64,000 nucleotides of DNA from Siphonodentalium dalli (lineage: Eukaryota > Mollusca > Scaphopoda > Gadilida > Siphonodentaliidae). The stretch covers positions 178,718,011 to 178,782,010 of the forward strand of contig CP136064.1 of assembly GCA_032622095.1 (NCBI GenBank), given 5' to 3'. Made by a program: the position numbers and the translations under genes. The number at the start of each line of letters is the position of its first letter. Positions within the stretch are counted from its first letter, which is position 1. Positions 36,201 through 51,200 of this stretch are shown here, one piece after another. The notes beneath the pieces were generated by a model. It saw only the letters and a list, made by a program, of their open reading frames with translations. It was not told the DNA's origin and searched no databases.

Positions 36201-39200
36201 ATCTTCTCGCTCTGTATTGCAGAGATTACAGCTAGTTCTCCAACCAAAGTTGTTGTTTGAGCAAGACCTAAATAAGAAAGTGTTAAATTAACACAATGAA
36301 AAAGATGAAATGGTGTTGCCAAGTCAACAGAACAGAGAAGACCAAATATTAACAGAACAGCACTAATAAATTTCAAGGCCACTGAAGATCTTTTTACAAC
36401 AATTTTCCAAGACTCTCAATTCAAAAATACAAAGGAAAGGCTATTCAGTACCCCAATTCATGAAACTTAGAAATTTCTAAGGGACCTCACAGAAATTAAA
36501 GCAATTCCAGGCCTTATAACCTCTTCGCTGCCAAATGACGTCATGTGCTGGGCTGTTGATGTTATTGCCATTTTCCAGTGGGAAAATATAAGGGGAATAT
36601 CACAAGAACCATAAAACAGACTCAGTTGAAATGTGGAACATCATACACTGTTTGAAACTTAGAGAGAGTTATTCCGAAGCACCAATCTGAGTTCCAGTTA
36701 TGTATAATGGCCTACTTCTGGTGTGCTGAAGTTACGTACGCCAAATCAGCGAAGAGGTTAAAGATAGATGCCCTTCGCAATGGATATTGCTGTTAAAATA
36801 GTCGCATCTGTTAAAGCCACCATAAACAGAAAGAATATTAAAATAGAAAAATTTTGTTCTTCTACCAATCATAAATATAGCATAAATAGCATGTTATTGT
36901 CAAGATCGTATGTAAAGAGCGTGTGATAAGAAAAACACTCAACATCAGGGAGATCCCACTTTTTTAAAAACTGCACCATGTTTACAACATACCGTTATCG
37001 CACTCACTAATCCTCGACACTCAATATTTTGGGTGTTTAATGGGTCACAGTGAATCAATCTCCCAACAAAGATCGCCACAGTGTTGAGCGTTTTGCTTAT
37101 CTCACACTCTTTGTGTTGTATTTAAACAAATATCATATTTGTACTATAATTATACAATACTATTAGTACATTCTTGAGGAAATTTTCACAATTTGATAAC
37201 TTAATTTCTAAATTATAACCTACAACCAAGGCCAATCAGTGCCTTTAACCCTTTCAGTGCCAAGACCGATTTTTGTATCGACCATATTTCCTTGATCATT
37301 TTTCAAATTTATTGATTATAATAATGTGATACATTGATGGAAAGAGATCTTAGAGCTCTTTCCATCAATGTATCACATTATAATCAATAAATTTGAAAAA
37401 TGATCAAGGAAATATGGGTCGATACAAAATTCGGACTTGGCACAGACAGGGTTAAAAAAAAGGTCATTTGTCAAATTCAAGGCTATTCCAGGTTTTCAAG
37501 GCCGTGCAGGAAGCTTGAATAAAAAAAAAGTACTCTCAGTTCCATTGTCTAGTAAAAACATTTAGGTACCTGGTACTGTTCACACACGCTATGCTGTGAC
37601 CCGGCCAATGACCGTATTTCGGTTGTATCAGTGGTTTGTTTTGATTAAGCATAACAGTCGAGAGGATATAACAGGTTAGCAGAGTAAAGCTCTACTCTGC
37701 TCATTGTGCATCAAGTTTAGATCATGCGTTAACCCATGGGAAAGAATGTGTTAAAACCATACGATTGAACCCAATTGTGGGTGTGCATCATCTTGGTGCT
37801 GGCTGACAATCAAAACTAACAGTTATGACCCAAATACGGTCGCTAGCCGGGGCATAGCGTAGGTTATGTGTCCGTCGCTTATGTGTGGGGAAAGGCTTGA
37901 AAATTATGGAACAGTTTCAAATTGATTGTGTAACTGACCATGTAATAACAGATTTGGATGTACATAGACATAAAATAGATTTCAGTTCCACTTTTCAATC
38001 TATTAATCAGGGACCAGCCGAGAGGGCGACGTGGGCGAAGTAGTCTCCCTATTCTTGCTCACTTCGCCCTAATTTTGCAGCCGGGCGAAGTTTAAGTCGC
38101 CCTGAAATTTCCGAAGTTTACCTAAGAAAATCGGCAAAATATTCACCCACTATTTACTGCCAACATTGATTGAACCCAGTTATCCATTGACACTGTTGTA
38201 GATAAACACCATAGTTTGTTTTGTTTTTTGTTTTTATTGGAAGGTTATTTGGGGGGGGCTATCCCCGGGATGGTCAAAAGGGCCAATAGGCCCTTTCCCT
38301 CACCCCTCATATTTATGCCTTTAATGTAATTAAATCAAAAGAAAAAAAAAGTCAACATAGAATCAATGTTAAACATAATAAAGTTTCCGTAGTGGGAGGC
38401 TGGTGGCAAGCCTCATCCGGGTTTTCTTTTTCTTTCCCTTCTTCCTCTTTGCTGGTGGTGGTGCTGAGGAACTGGCATCCGAAGGAGATGTGGCTGAGTT
38501 ATAGGTGTAAGTTTTCTCCTCGAGTGAATATTCAATTGGTCCAATAGCTGGTTCGCCTGCATCTGGTCCTTTGTAGGTAATCTGTTTTTTTATGATGTAT
38601 TCATCTGCCTTTGTAAATTTGTAATTTCCGCGGGACATTCCTATACGGTAATTCATCTCCTTCCTCAGGCGGGCGAATTCTTCAGCTGGTGTCTCCTCGG
38701 CTGGTGGTGACTCCGGGTGATCGAATCCTGGAGTTTCCGGAGTGAAGGAAGACTCGGGTGGATCCGGGGTCTCTTCACTGAAGCTAGAGATGGTTAAGTT
38801 TTCCGTCTCCATCCGTGGCGTGGTGATGTCAATCGGAGAAGTGGTAGGGGGTGTCTTGGTGACATCAGTCACCCCCTGTGCAGCTGGTGGTGTTGCTGTC
38901 CGCCTCTTCGACCGCCAGGCTTCTTTTCTTTTTGCGTCTCGCCTCCGCTGCGATGGGGGTCTTCTTTCGTCGCGTGCGGTTCTTCTTCGTGGTAGCCCCT
39001 CCTGTGGTGGTGGGTTGCTGGTGGGCTCCAGCATCCGGGTCACCTCCAACAGAGGGTCCTGAAAAGGACCGTGATGGCGCAAACCGGAATTCCAGAAAAA
39101 GCTCCACGTGGCGGCCCGACCTGCATAAAGTCCAGGTCGAGCAGGGATCCACGTGGAGTGAGCTAAGTACGTGCCTGACTTCAGCGGGAACAATAGAAGA

Positions 39201-42200
39201 GTCCATAATCCGCTGAAGCCAGTAATCCGATCGCCCAGCGAGCAAAGTCCAGGAGCGCTCAAGCTGGGACGTCCTCTCTCGCCGGCGGTCGGAACACAAG
39301 TGAACACCATAGTTACTATTAACAGCTGTATTAATCCGATTTGGGAGCCCTTTCACACCTGAGTGTTGATTGCAGACAGCTGTGAATACATCGTCAGGTG
39401 TCCAGTGACTTGTGATTTTGAGATTATCACACCTGAAGATTACAACTCTACACCTTTCATCAGATCATCACCCCTTTGTTAAATTATGTAAAGGCCAGAT
39501 TAGCTTTGAAAACAAATTAAATCCCATGTTAGGGACTTTTAATGAGTGAAAATGTTCCAAGATTTCTTTTGTTTTTTTTTAGCATTTTTTTCGTATTCAT
39601 AAGCATTGTCTAATTTTTATTTCTTTTTGTATTCATAAGCGGTCGTAATTCTTATTGTATTCATAAGCGGTTGTAAAAATGCCGTTCTTTCAAAACCATT
39701 CTCTCACAATTATATTTGGACATTATTCATAGTTATTAGTGTGATTTGAACATCAAGCTTCCACATTTGAACCATTGTTTCACAATTTTAATTTAAATAT
39801 TACATATCTCCCAATTTCTTTATATAGCCTTTTATAGGCGACTACAGTGCGGTCGGATTTCAATTTTGCCAACGCATTTCGCCCTGGAAATCTCCGACTT
39901 CGCCCTATTTTTGTGACAGGGAGAAGTCACTTCGCCCTGAAAATCAGGCCTAGGCTGGTCCCTGCTATTAATAGGAAATAAGACCAAAATGTGATAAATC
40001 TTATCTTTACAAGTGAAAACTCACGGGTTTGGACACGTCCAGTCTCCTTGTCGCTGTCCGCCGCCGCCACCACCACCACCGCCGCCACCACCACCACCAC
40101 CATCTCTGTCTCGACCACCACCAAAGCCGCCGCTGCCACCACCACCACGATCACCACCTCTAAATCCTCCTCCACCTCCTCCTCGGCCACCACCGAAGTC
40201 ACGTCCACCTGGAAAAATTTCATTGAACATTGAAATAAGAAATAAATATAATGAAGGGGCACATTCACAATTTATCCAGAACAAATTGGGATAGCAACAT
40301 GTTTAGAATAGGGCAATAGTTGTAAATGCGTCTATCAACAAAATAGGACGTACCAACCCCTCTAGGAAACGAGAGGCCGATCACGATCGGCAGATGTTTA
40401 ACCCATACCTTGGCGATGGAGATTAGCTAATTTAATAAATCCTTACACCAACCTTTTCACGAGTGCAAAAGTTTCAATAATTGACACCTTCTAAACCGAT
40501 CAACACCAAAAACTATACAGGTGAGGAGTGTGTTATCATAAACATGCACATAAAATTTGAACACGATCCGATAGAAAATATTCGAGTAATTGAATCAGAT
40601 AGCAAGTGTCTACGGACGGACAGACGACTGATGGTTGATCCGGACGTCGGCATTATGTGTACCATACATGGTATGGGTACACATAAAAACCTATCTTGAC
40701 ACTTAACAATGACCTACCAACAATGAGACTTACGAGCATAATTTTCTCCCAATAAGATTAAAAATACTGACCAATATTCAATTTCACCCATTGTAAAGTT
40801 TCACATTAATCATGGCCTTAACAAAAAGATTGTGGATGGGCAATCATTTTAACTAATTAATGCAGATATAAATATGGACACAAGGTGAAGTCACACTGAC
40901 CAATTTTATTCTAAAAACAACTGCATTATATGTTACTTTAAATTACCTCCTCGGCTGCCACCTCTTCCTCTACCGCCACCATCATCCCTCGTTTTCTTCT
41001 CAGCGAGAGAAACTTTGATTACGGAACCGTTGAAGTCTTTGTCTATAAAAAAAGTAGTTAAACATTATTGATCAGCAATTCTTTACTGAGCAAATATCGT
41101 TTAATGCATCTTTCATCAGCAATACAGCATTGCGCAAGGTATAATATGCACAGGTATTAGACTACTACACATTTCCATTGAAGCCAAAAAGCAGTTAAGT
41201 TGTGCTGAATTATACCTAGCAATGCCTGCTTGATTAATACATAAAATACTTTTGTACAAACTTTATTTGCAACATAAGACTTACTCAGTCATTGAATTGC
41301 CAAAATGTTGTATATAGATTAATTTCAACAAGAGGTGTGCACTCGAGTGCTAGCATACCCCCACCGTGGCAAATTCAACCCGCATTATCCGTAAACCAAA
41401 CAAAAAAGATTTTTAACTTTAAAGAAAAATTCGGACTAATAATACAGAATATACAGAAAACATTATTCAAATTGGTTCATATTTGTTAAAGTTGTTAAGT
41501 CGGACAGAATTTTCCAAGTCGAAAATGAAGTGTAATATTACGAAAAACAGTTTGAGCCAATCCCTAGCCGCATCATGTAGAGAAGGTATTGTGAGAAGCA
41601 TGTATACCGTGAGAAGCATGTATACCAAAAATTATTGAAATCTGTTCATATTTGTTAAAGTTATTAAGTCGGACCGAATTTTCTAAGTCAAAATAAGTCG
41701 AAAGTGAGGCGTAACTTAAAATAAAAAGTCGGACCGAACCACAATTAGCATCATGCGGAGAGGCAGTCCTAAGGAGATTGCATACAAAAACTTATTGAAA
41801 TTGGTTCATAGTTGTTAGAGTTATGAGGTCGGACGGATGGACGGACGGACTGAGGGAGAAAGCGTGACTGACTAACGGACAGATGCAGTCAATCCAGTAT
41901 ACCCCCCCCCCATTTTCTTCGAAAGTGGGGGTATAATTATGAATATGGTAAGTTTGTTACAGATGGACACTATCTGGACAATACTGACCATTGTACCAGC
42001 TTATTGCAGCGGTAGCTGCTTCAGGATCATCATATGTGATGGTGCATTCTCCTTTTGGCCTTCCTGTCATTTTGTCTTTATAAATCCAGACCTTCGGCTT
42101 TCCAGTTCTTTTGTCATTCTGCAAGTCGAGACGGTGGATATGACCAGTTTAACAAAATTAATATCAGTATTTATAAATTTACAGTTCTGCCGATCAAAAG

Positions 42201-45200
42201 TTTGAAAGATATTTCACCATGGGTGCTGTACACAGACCTGCAAACCAAATTTCATTGAGATCCAATAACTAGAGCAGATAATAGTGTTAACACCATTCAG
42301 GCTTCTTTTGAACGCTATTTTCAACGAGAATTTAAAAGCAAAGAAATTGAAATCTGATAAATCATCCACATGTGGTTATTAATCGGATCAATCCCAACTG
42401 ATGGACAATGATTTACAGTATACGCTAACATATCCATATGACAAAACATACCTTGACAACACCAATGCTGCCAAAATGCGAAACAATGGCATCTTCTTCG
42501 GTTTCTTCAGGCATTCCTTGGACGAATATGGTGTCATTTTGCACCATCATTCCTACAAAGAAGAACAAGAGCATCGCTAGGGCGTGGCAAAATACGCCCT
42601 TTAGACATTTCGAATTGTACTATCGCAAAATAAGATAATACTTTGAGCTTACATTAAAGAAAATCTGATATACCCCTAATTTCAATGCCAAAATGTGGTC
42701 AAATTCTAAGTCGAAAAATGGCAATAACTCATGTAAAAATAATTAGAAAGAATCTATATTCAAACTTGGCATGTAGTTTTAGCTGGGAAATACACATACC
42801 AGCTTTGGTTCAGCTCAAATAATAAAAACTGGAGTTATCGGTCGGAAACCAAAATGTTATGAAATTGGTCAAATTCTAAGTCGAAAAAGGGCCGTAACTC
42901 ATGTAAAAATAATTGGACGGAACCCATATTCGAACTTGGGCTGTATCTTTAGCTGGGAAATACACATACCAACTTTGGTTCAGATCAAATAATCCAAACT
43001 GGAGTTATCGATCGGAAACCAAAAATGTTAACGGACGGACCCACATTTTGCCCCTTATGTGTCTACAAACTTAAGTGGCTAGAAGCGAGGCTGCAAATCA
43101 AGTGTCAATGTATTCTGTGATTTAAGGTTGGCGCATGTGAAGTAGACAGCAGATTGTATTTTTTCAACCCTTCATTCACAATTTAGAGAGTTCATTAAGA
43201 AATAAAGCGCGATTAAGAAAAATATTGTATATTTGTAAATAAGGTTGCTAATGTTGCTAGCCACTTAAGCCGTCCGTCCGTGTCCATAGAACACTGGTTG
43301 GACATCCATATTGATGGACAATTTGTTTCCATTTATTAAAGGACATTTTTTTCAAGTGACTTTCTCAGGCCACTTAGATCACATTTCAGCTGTCAAATGA
43401 GGTTGCTTATGTGACTAGCCACATAAGCAATCATTTGAGTCCAAATGGTATTTGAATGGCTTCGAAGACACATAAGTGGCATTTTGTGGGAAAGGACAGA
43501 CAGACGGACAGACTGATAACATAATACGACCTTTTTTCAAAAAGGGCGTATATGAAAAAAGGTCGTATAAAAAGATATTAAGCCATCAAAAATTTGTTTC
43601 ATATTTAAATACTGAAAAACAAGATATCCGACAGCAGCCTTGTTTTTTGGCCAGTTCAACGCAAAACATCGCTCCCATCTACGTGACAATTGCATCCTCC
43701 AAGAATAATTTCATGAAGTTCAAATGGACGTTGCAGTCTGTGGCCCGTGAAATCCAAGATGGCCACTAGCAGCCATGTTTTTTGTCTGATTGACTCCAAA
43801 ATGACTCATTCCCATCTACATGTCAATATCCATGACAAATTTCATAATGATCAGGCTAACGGTACGTAGCCCGTGCAAATGGATATTGTTGGCTGATGTC
43901 AACCTTCTTCATTCAAATTATTTGGCTTCAGCAATCTGCTACGGCAACCATTTGCATCAGCAATACTGATTGCCATAGCCAATTATGAGGGCTGCAGATG
44001 CACATACTAGCATGGACGATGGCAATAGCTCAACCTTGACTAGGTCAAGTAATCTAAAAAGGCCCATAACTGGGACAACAGAAATATTGAACCAAACAGT
44101 TTGATACTTCACCTGTATTCCAATTTGCTCACAATCAATTTTGGTGGTGATCAAAGCAACAGAGCTGGGTTTTTGAATTATATCAAGAAACCCAAACTTT
44201 CAAAGGTGAAAATGGGCTGAAAACTGACCATGTCCAAACGGAGGAAACTGATTTTAACAATTCATCATTTTAATTGATGAAAATGACTATTTGAGTATCA
44301 TAAAAGATTATTAATAGCTTGACATATTATTCAATGCTTAAAATATTTCCACGGATTGCATATACGATGACCACAGAAACAGGACTGACCACAATAAACA
44401 CTGATAGCACAGAAGAACACAAGAATCCAGGATCAAATGTTAATATAAATCAAGTTTATTGTTGACAATGTTTCAGAGGTTTCCAGTATACATGATCCGG
44501 GTTTCTTGGGTAACATTTGCCAGCGTGATATTATCATATATATATATATTTACCACCACCGCCATAGTCTCTACTGCCACCTCGGCTGCCACCTGAGCTA
44601 CCTCTATCTTCGCCACCTGCAAGCATGTATGATTGTGTTAATGATATATCATTTCAATGCTGGTCAATTCTCTGACAACACTGCTTGATAAGGAATAAAC
44701 AATAGATATTGAAAGTTCAATGAAGGGCAAATTTTGTACATAAATCAAATGATTCGACATTATCTAATCAACTAATTTTTGGAAGACAAAAGTTTATTGT
44801 TCAAGCCCAAAGATCAAGCATATACGTTGCCAAAGAATAGATCAGTTTTTATAAATATTATTAAACTTGACCATACACATGTACATATTCAATGAAAAAA
44901 AGCCTAGCGATCTGGTTTTATCTATCATTTCTTTTCTATCATAGATTGAAACTTGCATAAAAGTGAGCCAAGCCCCTCATTTTGACCCTGACCAGTTATG
45001 GTCCATGAACAATTCTAACTTATTACAGTACAACCTCTCCAAAGCGAATAGTCCAAACTGGCTATTTTGTCCAGTATAGGTGTTCGGTTAATAGAAATTG
45101 TGTCACAATGGGGTCGGAACGTCTCCATTATTAAGACACAACACCGCAATTTTAATAGAAGAAACTTCAGGCAACGCCAATTGAATTCAAACCTGCCAAC

Positions 45201-48200
45201 AACAAATTTTCAATGAAATTTCACAAAAAACTTGCAAAGCTAAAATTTGGATACAAAGAATCTTGCTCAAGTCAGGACCATCGGCATCATGTAATTTGAA
45301 ATATGAAAAGATGCATTGAAATTTTTGTTTATATATATCTAATCAGACATCTGCTATTACTATCTGGTTCAAAGAATTCACTAAACAAAAGATCACTAAT
45401 ATGATCGGAACGAAATACCACTGTATCATGACATACATTGTATCTCACATATGCATATATTCAGTCATTACGGAATAAACGGACCGACAAATTCGTTCCG
45501 TGTCCAGAGGGATCTGGTTTGGAGAAATTCTACTGTATAACATTCTTCATATTGAAAGCAAAATTTTGCCAGGGAATTCAATTACATCGTATATCAGCCC
45601 CCGCGTAAAGGCCAAAGAAACATTTTTTGAGATAATTATAATTCTAGTCGGGGATGGGGCCAGGGTAAGAAATCAAACCAGATCACCCGACTGCCAACAA
45701 TTTCATAGTTTAAACTAGACGCTGATGTAACATTGTTCTTAACAATGTTTATTACTCAGCAATAATGTTTATTACTCAGTAAACAAATCTTGTTCAAACA
45801 ATAAATCCAAACTGAAGCTGTACTGATTGTAAATACTTTCGTGAAAGCGAGAGAATGTTGACAATAATGAAACCACTTCAAGTCCGAACGTCAATTTATT
45901 TACAAAACATCAATTTATTTACACCAACAGATCACCTACATGTACATGTAACAGTTATTTCAATAGTTTTGATACTAAGCATCTCCTTAGTTAAATAAAA
46001 GTTCAAACTTTGTTGATGTTTACCCATGACCAGGTTTGTTATACTGGAAGCCGAGGAGAACTAATTTGCTAACAAGCATTAGGAGTTATATTTGATTATG
46101 ATCCATGTTTAACACACGCGCACACACAAAGCCTATACTCTCATATAAGTGTTGAAACAACTAGGGTAGGTATATATATATATATATCATATCAAATGAT
46201 AAAATCCCACAAAAGATTATCAAAATATTTTTAGACATCGAGGATCTGCCCATATCATTGTTTTGGAATGCGAATTTGCACCGCTGTTTGCGAACGTAAA
46301 TTTATTAAACATGCATATTTATCATTATATTTATCGATGTCGACAGCCTATTAAATGACGGGTAAGTATCATCAATTATTTTTACATAATATTTTGGTAA
46401 ACTTCAGCGTTGAAGTAATGTTCATGTCCGTTCCCGATGAAGTAACCATCATAAATATGTTGACTTCAAAATAGCTGGATGCATCGAGGTTCCTAACTTC
46501 AGACGCATGCGCGTTCTATTTTGCGACCAATTATCTCACAACTGCGCATGTATCTAGGCGGGTCTATGTGTTACAGGTGTAATATTTATGTTATTTTCAT
46601 CGAACTCTCCCGCTATACCATGTAAAAGTTGGTTCACTTTAGGGCTTTGTGGGTTATATGACAATGACTATGACTTGATTACAAAACTAACTGATATATT
46701 CGTATAAATATCCAGCACAATACAATCAAACACCAGCACCCAGTCAGGAGGAGTGAACACATGGTCATGTCAGAATTGGTTTGATCCTATATCAATCACT
46801 GCATGGTCAAACAATCATAACATTTCTGTTGCAACATCGAACATACAATGTCGTAGATCAAAGCCGTCTCGCTTTTGAATGCGAACATGTGTACATTACA
46901 ACTTTTGCCGATGCAACATAAATGTAGGCTGTAGCTGAACAGTGATGATTAAATTATTCCAATTAATTGAGACATCCAAATTGTTATATATAAATAATAC
47001 ATAAGAACATCCTCTTTGATGGCGGAGCATTCAAAGTTGCACTCTACACACTTATAAACCTGTTAAGACTATTTCGGTCCACTGTTACACAGAGATTAGG
47101 AACAAAGTGAAGTGCGTAGGCCTCATCAGGAGCGACACTCGATATATTTCATCCATTGTTTCGGAGAAATGGTTGAAATATATTGTTAGTTTACCTCAGT
47201 CTATGAACTGGGAAAATTCTGGAAAACTTTTGTTTTTAAATATTTTGTTCAATTACTCCAGTCGATGGACTTTGCCTATTTTGAAACAATCATAAACCAA
47301 ACTAAACACTGGTTGATATTGAGGTAGCACCGAGTTAGATGCATAATATGTGCATGAGGTCAGACTGGAATAGTGTATAAAATAAAAACATAATATTAAT
47401 TTTTCATCCGATATGCAACTGGGATCCTTTTATGTTTGCAAATTCAGGTTTTTATAACCATATATATATATATATCTATTTTATATATAGAATACCAGAT
47501 ATGTGGACTATACAACAAAGAAATTATTTACAAGTTTTCGCTAATTTGTGGCTTATTTTTATGGATTCGGGTGAATACCAAAAACGTTGCATAACTCAAA
47601 ATGCTCACCTCTGATGTTTAGGACTTTTAGCATATTGTCTTCTGTTATTTCGCATCAACAGACAAAAAAAAACTCTTCAAGGCATTTAGTTCCTCACTTT
47701 GCCTCTTTTTGACCCAATGTTCCTGGACTATATTATCTTTACCTTTCTGTAAATATGGCGATTAGCCAATTAGGAGATTGCTAATCGATTACCGACAAAT
47801 TCTAGTCTTTGTCGACAAGTCGTTTCAACACTAGTCTCATTTTCTGTACATACCAATGTGACACTTACAGTAATGCTGTAAGTAATCGACTTCTTAACCA
47901 AAGCAGAATTATGGGTAACTTTTCAGGATTTAGTCGGAAATATGGTTTGTTGCCATATGGCAACAAGCCATATTTCCGACTAAATCCTGAAAAGTTACCC
48001 ATAATTCTGCTGTGGTTAAATAGTCGATTACTTAGAGCATTACTGTACAGTATTATGTAGGAGCCACATTTACTGGGTTTGAATATACATGTATATGTAT
48101 ATTTGTGTTTAACTCTTTCATCCCTGAATATACAGATATAGATGTCCCAGAACCCTGGATTATCAGCTTGCCTAAGAAAAATTATGTGTCCCTGATATAT

Positions 48201-51200
48201 TGCTGCAACACTACCTTTAGAGTGATGTCGGGTATGGCAAACTGAATGTTTTATGATCGTTAACAGGTGACCTTCAATGTGTGTTATATACCAATTGGGG
48301 GCGTCAGATCTAATGATATATCAGGTGTGTGCAGGTGAGAACCGAGAAGGGACATTGAATCCCAACATATGCTATAGGGGCATGTATCACCTGTATCTGG
48401 GATATCAACTTAGCATATCAATGTTTTCCACAAATACATATACATGTATGTGTCATTCTTTGCAAGTGTGGTGTATACACTTGGTTGTGATGCCACCGTG
48501 CATGGTTTCAAATGTTTTACCAATCGGTTCATTGAACATAATTGCATTATCAAAGGCACGAGCAGACCAGTACTAACCAAGTTAGTATGTCAGAAAGACG
48601 CTATTTGATCGAAACGGACATATACTCCAACATCTAGCAATTTTAGACCCAGGGATTTACTTGTCCGTATGCTGTGGAATTATGAGTAACATTCCAAATA
48701 AAACAACTGCCAATGTCCTGATTCGATTCCCAAAATTATTATGAATGTCGATTTCATGTTTATAATATGCACGTGCAGCTATTATTATTAAAGTAGCGCG
48801 GCACTGTGATTTCCGTAACATTGCGTCGAAAATAGGAGACATTAGACGGATACCACAAATAAAACATCGTTACAAAGGTCAACATTATCTTCTTTATTTC
48901 ATAAACATAATAATAATTGTATCGGTAAGTTTTTGTGATAAACAATAAACCAAAATCGAAATGTGACTCAAAACGCCATGCACACCTGTCGGTAGTATTG
49001 TGTCATCGATTTTTAGGAAAACCCAAAATAGTAATCGTGATGTCATACAGCTGCTGTCTATATTTATAGGCCAGGAATGTCTCTTAATCGCGCACATGCT
49101 AGGTATTCGTGCGCACAGATAAATTAGATTTGATGCCGAATATCACCCAAAGGATATACAAGTCGCTAACCAATCAAATAATTTGTATATCTCTGGAAAG
49201 ACAATTTCGCTCTGCCCGCTAAAGTGGGCTGTCGGGATGAACGTAAATTACGTCATGCCCGCTAAAGCGGGCTGCCGGGTTTGAAGAGTTAATTTGAACA
49301 CCTTATACCATTACTAAGAATATTGTTACTGAACAAGTTCTGGGCAAGGTGAAAAATTGTAAGAGCTACACGAAAACACCAAGCTTCAATTTTCTCAGTA
49401 TACCTACACGTCAAAATGGAAACTCGACCACTCAACTGAAAATAACACAAGATACACTGCACACAGGTCTGAAGAATAACTGCTGATTTTTATTTCACTG
49501 TGGATATATATTATTTCCTAAATACATGCAGGATATCTCCAAAAACCTCAACACTGAACAAGCTCTCCACAAATACCGAGTCGCTTCATAATATAGCAAT
49601 GGGTTTAATAACCGCTTTTTATTTTTATTTCCCATTATGGGCAGGGGCTGTTATGGGTGTATATTATTTCCTAAATAGTATATTTCCAATACTTAAATAT
49701 TTAATACCAGCTCTTCACAAATACCAAGAGCCACACATACTAAGTACATGTACCGGTCCTAATGTCCATAATAATTCCACCACAAACCCACCTCATTATT
49801 TAGCAATGGGTTAATAACTGCTTTTTATTTTTATTTCATATTATGGGTGTATATTATTTCTAAATAGCATATTTCTAATACCTTTTTTTAATACCGTACC
49901 AGCTCTTCACAAAAAATAGAGCCACCATACTTACCGGTAACTAAAGTACATGTACCTGTCCTAATGTCCCCGACTATTCCACAACAAACGCACTTCATTA
50001 TATAGCAATTGGCTTAATAAATGATTTTTATTTCACATTATGGGTGTATATTATTTCCTAAATAGCATATTTCCAATACCTTTTTTAATACCATACCAGC
50101 TCTTCACAAATGCCAAGAGCTACACTTACTGAAGTACACATACCTGTCCTATTGTCCATAATAATTCCACCACAAACCCACCTCATTATATAGCAATGGG
50201 TTGAATAACTGCTTATTTTTATTTCACATTATAGGTGTATATTATTATTTCATAAAAAGTGCATCTCCTAATACCTTATCAAACACTGTACCAGCTCTTC
50301 ACAAAAATAGAGCCACCATACTGAACTAAAGTACATGTACCTGTCCTAATTTCCCCTTAATACTATTCCATGACAAACCCACTTCCATTATATAGCAACT
50401 ACCTTAATAACGGATTTTTATTTCACATTATGGGTGTATATTATTTCCTAAATAGCATATTCCTAATACCTTTTTTAATACCGTACCAGCTCTTCACAAA
50501 TGCCAAGAGCCACACTTACTGAAGTACACATACCTGTCCTATTGTCCATAATAATTCCACCACAAACCCACCTCATTATATAGCAATGGGTTGAATAACT
50601 GCTTATTTTTATTTCACATTATAGGTGTATATTATTATTTCATAAAAAATGCATCTCCTAATACCTTATCAAACACTGTACCAGCTCTTCACAAAAATAG
50701 AGCCACCATACTGAACTAAAGTACATGTACCTGTCCTAATTTCCCCTTAATACTATTCCATGACAAACCCACTTCCATTATATAGCAACTACCTTAATAA
50801 CTGATTTTTATTTCACATTATGGGTGTATATTATTTCCTAAATAGCATATTCCTAATACCTTTTTTAATACCGTACCAGCTCTTCACAAATGTCAAGAGC
50901 CACACTTACTGAAGTACACATACCTGTCCTATTGTCCATAATAATTCCACCACAAACCCACCTCATTATATAGCAATGGGTTGAATAACTGCTTATTTTT
51001 ATTTCACATTATAGGTGTATATTATTATTTCATAAAAAGTGCATCTCCTTAATACCTTATCAAACACTGAACCAGCTCTTCACAAAAAATAGAGCCACCA
51101 TACTGAACTAAAGTACATGTACCTATCCTAATGTCCCCTAACTATTCCACAACAAACGCACTTCATTATATAGCAATTAGCTTTAATAATAACTGATTTT

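Noticed and set aside
38369-39310. Host gene exon on the minus strand
   Set aside because: It lies entirely inside a hAT unit with an exact target duplication and is frameshifted, so it belongs to the mobile element.
40013-40294. Plus-strand poly-Pro frame
   Set aside because: Antisense of the glycine-coding FET exon at 40025-40208.
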